64,000 nt of DNA from Ephydatia muelleri. Lineage: Eukaryota; Porifera; Demospongiae; Spongillida; Spongillidae. Made by a program: the position numbers and the translations under genes. This document shows positions 58,801 to 64,000 of the stretch, piece by piece. Within the stretch, counting starts at the first letter, position 1. Each line of letters opens with the position of its first letter. Under the pieces are notes generated by a model. The model was not told the DNA's origin and did no database searches. It was given only the letters and a program-made list of their open reading frames with translations. The DNA lies in NCBI GenBank assembly GCA_013339895.1, contig JABACO010000106.1, positions 20,001 to 84,000 on the forward strand, given 5' to 3'.

Positions 58801-61800
58801 CTTGAAGTATAATTTAATAGCACATTATGAATATTATTGTTTACCAAATGACCATATGGATTAGAAAACAGTACTCCTAGTCACATGCCAAGACCAGGCC
58901 TTCTATATTCGTAGTCACATGCCAAGAACAGGCCCTATACAATGCCAAGACCAGGCCATCTATACTCCTAATCACATGCCAAGACCAGGCCATCTATGGC
59001 AAGAGGGATTGATGGGGGAGGTGTGGCAAGAGGGATTGATGGGGGAGGTGTGGCAAGAGGAATTGATGGGGGAGGTGTGGCAAGAGGGATTGATGGGGGA
59101 GGTGTGGCTAGAGGGTTTGATGGGGTGTGTGGCAAGAGGGATTGATGGGAGAGGTGTGGCAAGAGGGATTGATGAGAGAGGTGTGGCAAGAGGGATTGAT
59201 GGGGGAGGTGTGGCAAGAGGGATTGATGGGGGAGGTGTGATGGGGTGTGTGGCAAGAGGGATTGATGGGGGAGGTGTGGCAAGAGGGATTGATGGGGGTG
59301 TGGTAAGAGGGATTGATGGGGGAGGTGTGGCAAGAGGGATTGATGGGGGAGGTGTGGCAAGAGGGATTGATGGGGGAGGTGTGGCAAGAGGGATTGATGG
59401 GGGAGGTGTGGCAAGAGGGATTGATGGGGGAGGTGTGGCAAGAGGGATTGATGGGGGAGGTGTGGCAAGAGGGATTGATGGGGGAGGTGTGATGGGGTGT
59501 GTGGCAAGAGGGATTGATGGGGGAAGTGTGGCAAGAGGGATTGATGGGGGTGTGGTAAGAGGGGTTGATGGGGGAGGTGTGGCAAGAGGGATTGATGGGG
59601 GAGGTGTGGCAAGAGGGATTGATGGGGGAGGTGTGATGGGGGTGTGGCAAGAGGGATTGATGGGGGTGTGTGGCAAGAGGGATTGATGGGGGGGTGTGGC
59701 AAGAGGGATTGATGGGGGGGTGTGGCAAGAGGGATTGATGGGGGAGGTGTGGCAAGAGGGATTGATGGGGGAGGTGTGGCAAGAGGGATTGATGGGGTGT
59801 GTGGCAAGAGGGATTGATGGGGGTGTGAGGCAAGAGGGATTGATGGGGGAGGTGTGGCAAGAGGGATTGATGGGAGAGGTGTGGCAAGAGGGTTTGATGG
59901 GGTGTGTGGCAAGAGGGATTGATGGAAGAGGTGTGGCAAGAGGGATTGATGGGAGAGGTGTGGCAAGAGGGATTGATGGGGGAGGTGTGGCAAGAGGGAT
60001 TGATGGGGGGTGTGGCAAGAGGGATTGATGGGGGAGGTGTGGCAAGAGGGATTGATGGGGGAGGTGTGATGGGAGGTGTGGCAAGAGGGATTGATGGGGG
60101 TGTGGCAAGAGGGATTGATGGGGGAGGTGTGTGGCAAGAGGGATTGATGGGGGGCGTGGCAAGAGGGATTAATGGGGGTGTGTGGCAAGAGGGATTGATG
60201 GGGGAGGTGTGTGGCAAGAGGGATTGATGGGGGAGGTGTGTGGCAAGAGGGATTGATGGGGGAGGTGTGGCAAGAGGGATTGATGGGGGAGGTGTGTGGC
60301 AAGAGGGATTGATGGGGGAGGTGTGGCAAGAGGGATTGATGGGGGAGGTGTGTGGCAAGAGGGATTGATGGGGGAGGTGTGGCAAGAGGGATTGATGGGG
60401 GAGGTGTGTGGCAAGAGGGAAGGATGTACAGAAGCCATACCTTCCTGGATTGCAGACCCTTCCTTGATGAACTGCTGGCCTCTGGTCTGTAGCTCCTGAG
60501 GCGTGAGCACACTAATGCACTGAAACTGGATCTTACGAGCCTGAACCATCATGGCCTGGTCCTGTGAAAGGTCACATGAGAGACCACATGAGATGGGGGA
60601 GGGTCACATGAGAGATCACATGAGATGAGGCACATGAGAGATCACATGAGATCGAGGATGACATGAGAGGGTGAAAGCCGGAACCTTTATTCATTGAATG
60701 TATCTCTGCATCACGTCCTCACACACATATCCTGAGGACCATCACCATGCATTACATCATCATGCATTACATCATCATGCATTACATCATCATGCATTAC
60801 ATCATCATGCATTACATCATCATGCAGTACAACATAGTGCTCAGTCAACTGCTTCCCTACAAATCCCATCTTTGACCCTCCCACTCTCCCTCACTCTGCT
60901 CTACTGCTTGAACTCCTCCCCAGCCCTTACCTTAAAAGGGTACTCCTCGAACATATGTGCATTAGGGGCAGGGATTGTCTCTATGGAAACAGATCCCATT
61001 ATCGTTTCTTTCACATATGCAACTGGGTCAAACGGTTCCTGAGCAGCTGAATTGGTCTGGGACAGCAATCCCTGCTGCTTCCCATGTAGCAGTACATCTT
61101 GCATCTGAACAAAACTCTTCAGTCCTGTGTTCATGACAGTCACCATGTTCTCCACCAGTGTCTGGAGAGAACACAGAGTAGAGGGCAGCTGTGTGACAAA
61201 TACTGAGCTCTGCAGGGTGTTGAGGCTGTTCACAGCTACATCGTACTCCAGACGAGCCTGAATGGGGAGGAGGAACGTGAGGTCATGATGAGTACAGGTC
61301 AGGATGGGTACATGAGGTCATGATGGGTACATGAGGTCACGACGGGTACATGAGGTCATGATGGGTACATGAGGTCATGATGGGTACATGACGGGTACAT
61401 GAGGTCATGATGGGTACATGAGGTCATGATGGGTACATGAGGTCATGACGGGTACATGGTCTGCACCTCTTGGGCTTTCTTGCACATAACAGCTTCTCTC
61501 TCGTACAGCTTATTGCCAGGCTGCATTGACCAGTTGTCTCCAAACTCTTTATACAAGGTCATAAGAGATGATTCCCAGTCTGCTGAACAGCTGGTGAGTG
61601 CATATCATGTAACCATGGCAACTACATGTAGCATCATACCTGTAATAGCGCTCTCTTGCTCTGCTTAGCTGCAAAACAGAGGTAAAGTGGTCTTTAATTA
61701 GCTGGCGACCATCATGGGATATCTGAAAATGAGAAGCAATATGCATCACTGTGCCATCTTCTCCCCCACCCTCCCCCTCCTCCCTCTTCACCTCCTCCCA

Positions 61801-63143
61801 CTCCACCTCCTCCCCCTACCTCTCCGTCCACCCTCCCCCTCCTCCCTCTCCCTCCCTCACTCCTCTCACCATTCTAAATCTCTTCTCAAGATCCACTAGC
61901 ATGTACACTTGCAAGGGTTGAAGCGCTTGGAGTTCCAGGTTTGATGATACGTTGGAGCGATGTAAGGCTTCGGCCTGGATCTGCTCTTTGAGCGAGCTCC
62001 ACTGGGCTTCCATCGCACTGATCGGAAGTGTGGTCAGTGCGGTAGTGCTTCGGTGTGAGCGTGCGTACATGCCAAACTTACCCATGAAACCTCATCTTAT
62101 TGAATTGGGCCTCTTCCGATATGGATAAGGACAATTTCTGAAGCGCCTTGATGTTGTCTCGATCCACGGCTATCCTCTTCTTCAATAGACTGACGATCCC
62201 CTACGCGATGAATAAAGTCCAGGTGACACCGCACTGGAGTAAGGTGAGCCTCTATTCTGTACCTTGGCATTTTTGATCAGGTCTTCGACACGGGATACAA
62301 CTGTTTCGAAGTATTCCTGAACATTAGAGATATAATTCTCACTGAACTTTTAAGCTCAATTTCCCATCCGTCATACCGCTAGCAAAAGACGTCCCTCGTC
62401 ATTCGAATGGCTCCTTCTCTTGCTGGTCATGCTCATCTGGTCTGTCCTTCGCCACGCCCCTATCAATAAAGTAGGTCACGTGATAATAGAATAGAATAAT
62501 GTATTACTAGGTTTCGTTCCCATCCCCTATTTGGAGACAGGCAACTGAACCCTAGTTACCGCATGGAACTGCAATGTGGCTTATCCTTCTATATCCGTAC
62601 ACTCACTGTGAGTTGATATTTCGGTCAGGCGCCCTCCCTTCGATGACTAAAACAGTATAAGTTTCATATTTATATACGCGAGAAGAGAGGGCCGAGACTA
62701 AATGCGCTTTATTTTGGGTTGTTCGTGTCACTAGGCTTTTGTGAATCCGCCAGGCCAACTTAAATAATTCTTTTAGAAACGTGTACTCAAGAGATGGCTG
62801 TATTTGGTTCTGTTTCGGGTGTAATGGGCTTATTTTCTGCACGTCGTGGCAACGCTTTGAACAGGGCAGATTTTTTACGTAGCGAAGTGGTCCTCTCATA
62901 ATGTACATGTGAGACTTAAGTATAACTGATACACTGACACACAAAACAAAATCACACACTATTCTTTGCGTTTTTTGGCCGCAAAGACTTCAGTCTAGGA
63001 CACACACTCAGGTAGTGTTCTCACTTTAGCTTCTGTACTTTGTTAGCCATATGTCCTGCACAACTGATTGAAATGGTTGTGTATACCTGTTCCCCCATCA
63101 GCCCAAAGCCTGCATTGTACATGTCCACCCATTCACTAGACAT
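55898..63143 (-). CDS. F-BAR and RhoGAP domain protein, 11 exons, complete
   Basis: Minus-strand exons: 62436-62377, 62316-62263, 62200-62082, 62017-61870, 61722-61640, 61590-61467, 61257-60931, 60561-60441, 58745-58589, 56360-56231 and 56149-55898, total 1575 nt (524 residues), with every phase consistent and GT-AG borders. An alternative first exon at 63143-63087 (MSSEWVDMYNAGFGLMGEQ, donor GTATAC, phase 0) also joins exon 2 in frame and gives a better F-BAR N-terminus. The first ~290 residues are an F-BAR helical domain (VSRVEDLIKNAK, LKEQIQAEALHRSNVSSN, LQPLQVYML). The RhoGAP domain (from about residue 350) has YLRQPIALKEEGLFRVPGDS with the arginine finger, GLLKLHLRE, and KMTAHTLGIACGLSIF. 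The last lacks the Asn residues usual at NLxxxFGPN, so GAP activity may be reduced. Such proteins bind curved membrane and inactivate Rho/Rac/Cdc42. Domain order resembles fungal Rgd1; no SH3 follows. Most introns carry minisatellites. Confidence 0.9.
56806..57401 (+). pseudogene. hAT-derived zinc-finger protein fragment (ZNF862/C17orf113-like), in a RhoGAP intron
   Basis: The plus-strand frame from the ATG at 56806 reads ETSTWLTYDTSKTDCTVVTS and LKCSVCIQFEQKLRRQRNF, a TTF-type zinc-finger opening. It frameshifts at about 57078 into KDRAATDMHAHAMLLYEKAF and then stops. It resumes at about 57172 with ALSTLDASTQAAVSRNFKIT and CKEGLGTKKISALCELEEKH. These phrases belong to the animal family of domesticated hAT-like proteins. 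Only the N-terminal third is present and it is broken at least twice. It lies on the opposite strand to the RhoGAP gene, in the intron between 56360 and 58589. Confidence 0.72.
57940..58575. repeat. Minisatellite, CCCTCCATCCCTCCACC units
   Basis: Units of about 35-37 bp combine CCCTCCATCCCTCCACCCT with CACCCATCACAGAC or CACACATCACATAC. The 5' part alternates two unit types (CATTCTCCACACATCACATA and CTCTGCACATCACACCC) in a higher-order pattern. It lies in the RhoGAP intron directly beside the exon at 58745-58589. Confidence 0.93.
58990..60430. repeat. 1.4-kb minisatellite, GGTGTGGCAAGAGGGATTGATGGGGGA units
   Basis: About 52 units of 25-29 bp (GTGTGGCAAGAGGG + ATTGATGGGGGAG) fill the RhoGAP intron between 60441 and 58745. 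A longer unit with an extra GTGATGGGGTGTG recurs at irregular spacing. The array starts within 15 bp of the 60561-60441 exon's donor, whose downstream sequence (GTATGGCTTC) it adjoins. Long frames of 400-500 codons on the minus strand (PPSIPLATPPPSIPLATP) are repeat artefacts. Confidence 0.95.
60740..60832. repeat. 15-bp tandem repeat, CATCATGCATTACAT
   Basis: Six near-identical units in a RhoGAP intron. Confidence 0.93.
61290..61460. repeat. 19-bp tandem repeat, GGTACATGAGGTCATGATG
   Basis: About nine units, two with CGACG or truncated forms, in the RhoGAP intron next to the exon at 61590-61467. Confidence 0.93.
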
Positions 63144-63313
63144 GGTTTTCGAGTAGGTGCATCTTTACTGTCCTTTTCATGCCGGGAAAACAGTAGTCTC
63201 AATAACTTGTATGTAATCTGCTGTAATAAAAGCCATCATGATCATGTGTTATTATTGCCAATGCATGCATGTTGTGAATGGATCGATACTTACCAAGTGT
63301 ACTCTTTTCCTGT

Positions 63314-63421
63314 TCAGTTATACAGTTCTTGTTGTATAAGTTGTGGCACTGAGAGAACGAAGAAAAGGCTGTCTTGCTTCTCACACAGAGCAGTTGCTTC
63401 CTCAACCAGTTGTGGTGAGTG
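63314..63421 (-). CDS. Possible last exon of a minus-strand gene extending beyond the window
   Basis: On the minus strand an acceptor (CACTGAAG) is followed by 36 codons ending in TGA: HSPQLVEEATALCEKQDSLF followed by FVLSVPQLIQQELYN. Regular amphipathic character suggests a helical C-terminus. No upstream exon could be placed with confidence in the remaining 580 bases, and I do not recognise the family. Confidence 0.3.
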   Translation of the reverse strand, partial: HSPQLVEEATALCEKQDSLFFVLSVPQLIQQELYN

Positions 63422-64000
63422 CTTCAGTGCAGTGTCAATTAGGGATGAGCACAGTGTGTGTGTGTGTGTGTATGTTGATCCTGAAATGGAATTAAGATGA
63501 TATAAAGTATGTTACATTTATTTCGCTTTACCTGCAATGACTTGTGTACATGGTTGCCTATGAATGCGCTTGCCATTGTATTGCTACCACTGTACATTTA
63601 GAGACTGGAGAGCTGCTTCCACTCACTTCACAAAGGGTCCCTCAGACATAGCTAACCCTTTGTCTAGCTTCAGCAATCATTTGTTCCTACATCATGCATG
63701 CTCAGGTTTGAGGTTGAAAAGAGGTGCATCAGGGACTTCGGGAGGGGAGGGGTCTAATAACTATAGTCACAAGTGGGGGTGGGTACGGGAGGGGGTGTGC
63801 CCCCTCCTGGGACAGCCAGGAAGTCTGGGGCGAAGCCCCAATCGCTTTTCTTACTTTTGCGCTTATTTAGCATGAAAATATACATACTTTTGACAGAGAT
63901 ATCAAAACAGCTTAATATCATTTGTTAACATGAAACTAAAAATTAGCAAAGGCAACAGTTACATGTACTATTTAGTGTTCAACTCTAAAAAGATTCATTA
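63422..64000. other. No gene seen
   Basis: Short TG run at about 63455-63471 and a G/C-rich island at 63735-63840 (GGGAGGGGGTGTGCCCCCTC). Frames are short. Confidence 0.35.

Noticed and set aside
58968..60512. Minus-strand frames of 396-514 codons (PPSIPLATP repeats)
   Set aside because: They translate the intronic 27-bp minisatellite. The real RhoGAP exons flank it with proper splice sites and phases.

Overview
The window looks like intergenic-to-genic DNA of an invertebrate animal. My best guess is a sponge, or a sponge- or cnidarian-grade metazoan. Genes have several short introns (about 55-105 nt in the best examples, GT-AG with strong GTAAGT donors), there is a CCCTAA/TTAGGG telomere-type repeat, and the transposon mix is characteristically animal: piggyBac, hAT, pogo/Tigger, Crypton, DIRS-type and CR1-type retroelements, and a LINE with a restriction-like endonuclease. 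Species assignment is inference.

Layout. 1-3.9 kb: a minus-strand proline-rich ORF running off the left edge, a 106-bp MITE with a 9-bp target duplication, and a five-exon Crypton-like tyrosine recombinase gene whose exon phases all join in frame. 5.1-9.5 kb: six perfect CCCTAA units running straight into a 4.4-kb satellite of about 21-22-bp units. 11.3-13 kb: frameshifted piggyBac transposase. 14-17.6 kb: a pogo/Tigger-like element with roughly 1.45-kb inverted arms and a TA target duplication. 20.5-22.5 kb: an intact P-loop NTPase plus PD-(D/E)XK-nuclease-like protein resembling Crinkler/RHS-type proteins. 24-38 kb: a nest of retroelements. A DIRS fragment abuts a LINE whose coding region is split by a 7.65-kb hAT element (8-bp target duplication), which itself holds a 3.0-kb element with CACTGC termini; a minus-strand CR1-like LINE follows. 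39.7-41.5 kb: a TIR element with a perfect 9-bp target duplication carrying a zinc-ribbon-like ORF and RecQ helicase fragments. 42-44 kb: a CACACATCACA-type minisatellite. 44.7-49.7 kb: DIRS and THAP fragments, a candidate small multi-exon gene, and a second copy of the CACTGC element.

The most unusual locus is 50889-53657 (+). A signal-peptide exon and three short propeptide-like exons are followed by a run of at least 20 consecutive exons of exactly three nucleotides. Each is bounded by AG and by GTRRGN (GTAAGT, GTGAGT or close variants). All are in phase 0, none is a stop codon, and six are cysteine codons. A last exon carries the stop. This reads as a secreted cysteine-rich peptide precursor assembled codon by codon by splicing.

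55.9-63.1 kb: a complete F-BAR/RhoGAP gene on the minus strand. Eleven exons total 1575 nt with all phases consistent. Its introns are filled with minisatellites, and one intron carries a decayed hAT-related zinc-finger gene on the opposite strand. The right end holds what may be the last exon of another minus-strand gene.

The host-type genes (micro-exon precursor, NTPase/nuclease, F-BAR/RhoGAP) are independent transcription units. Most of the rest is nested or decayed transposons and satellite DNA.
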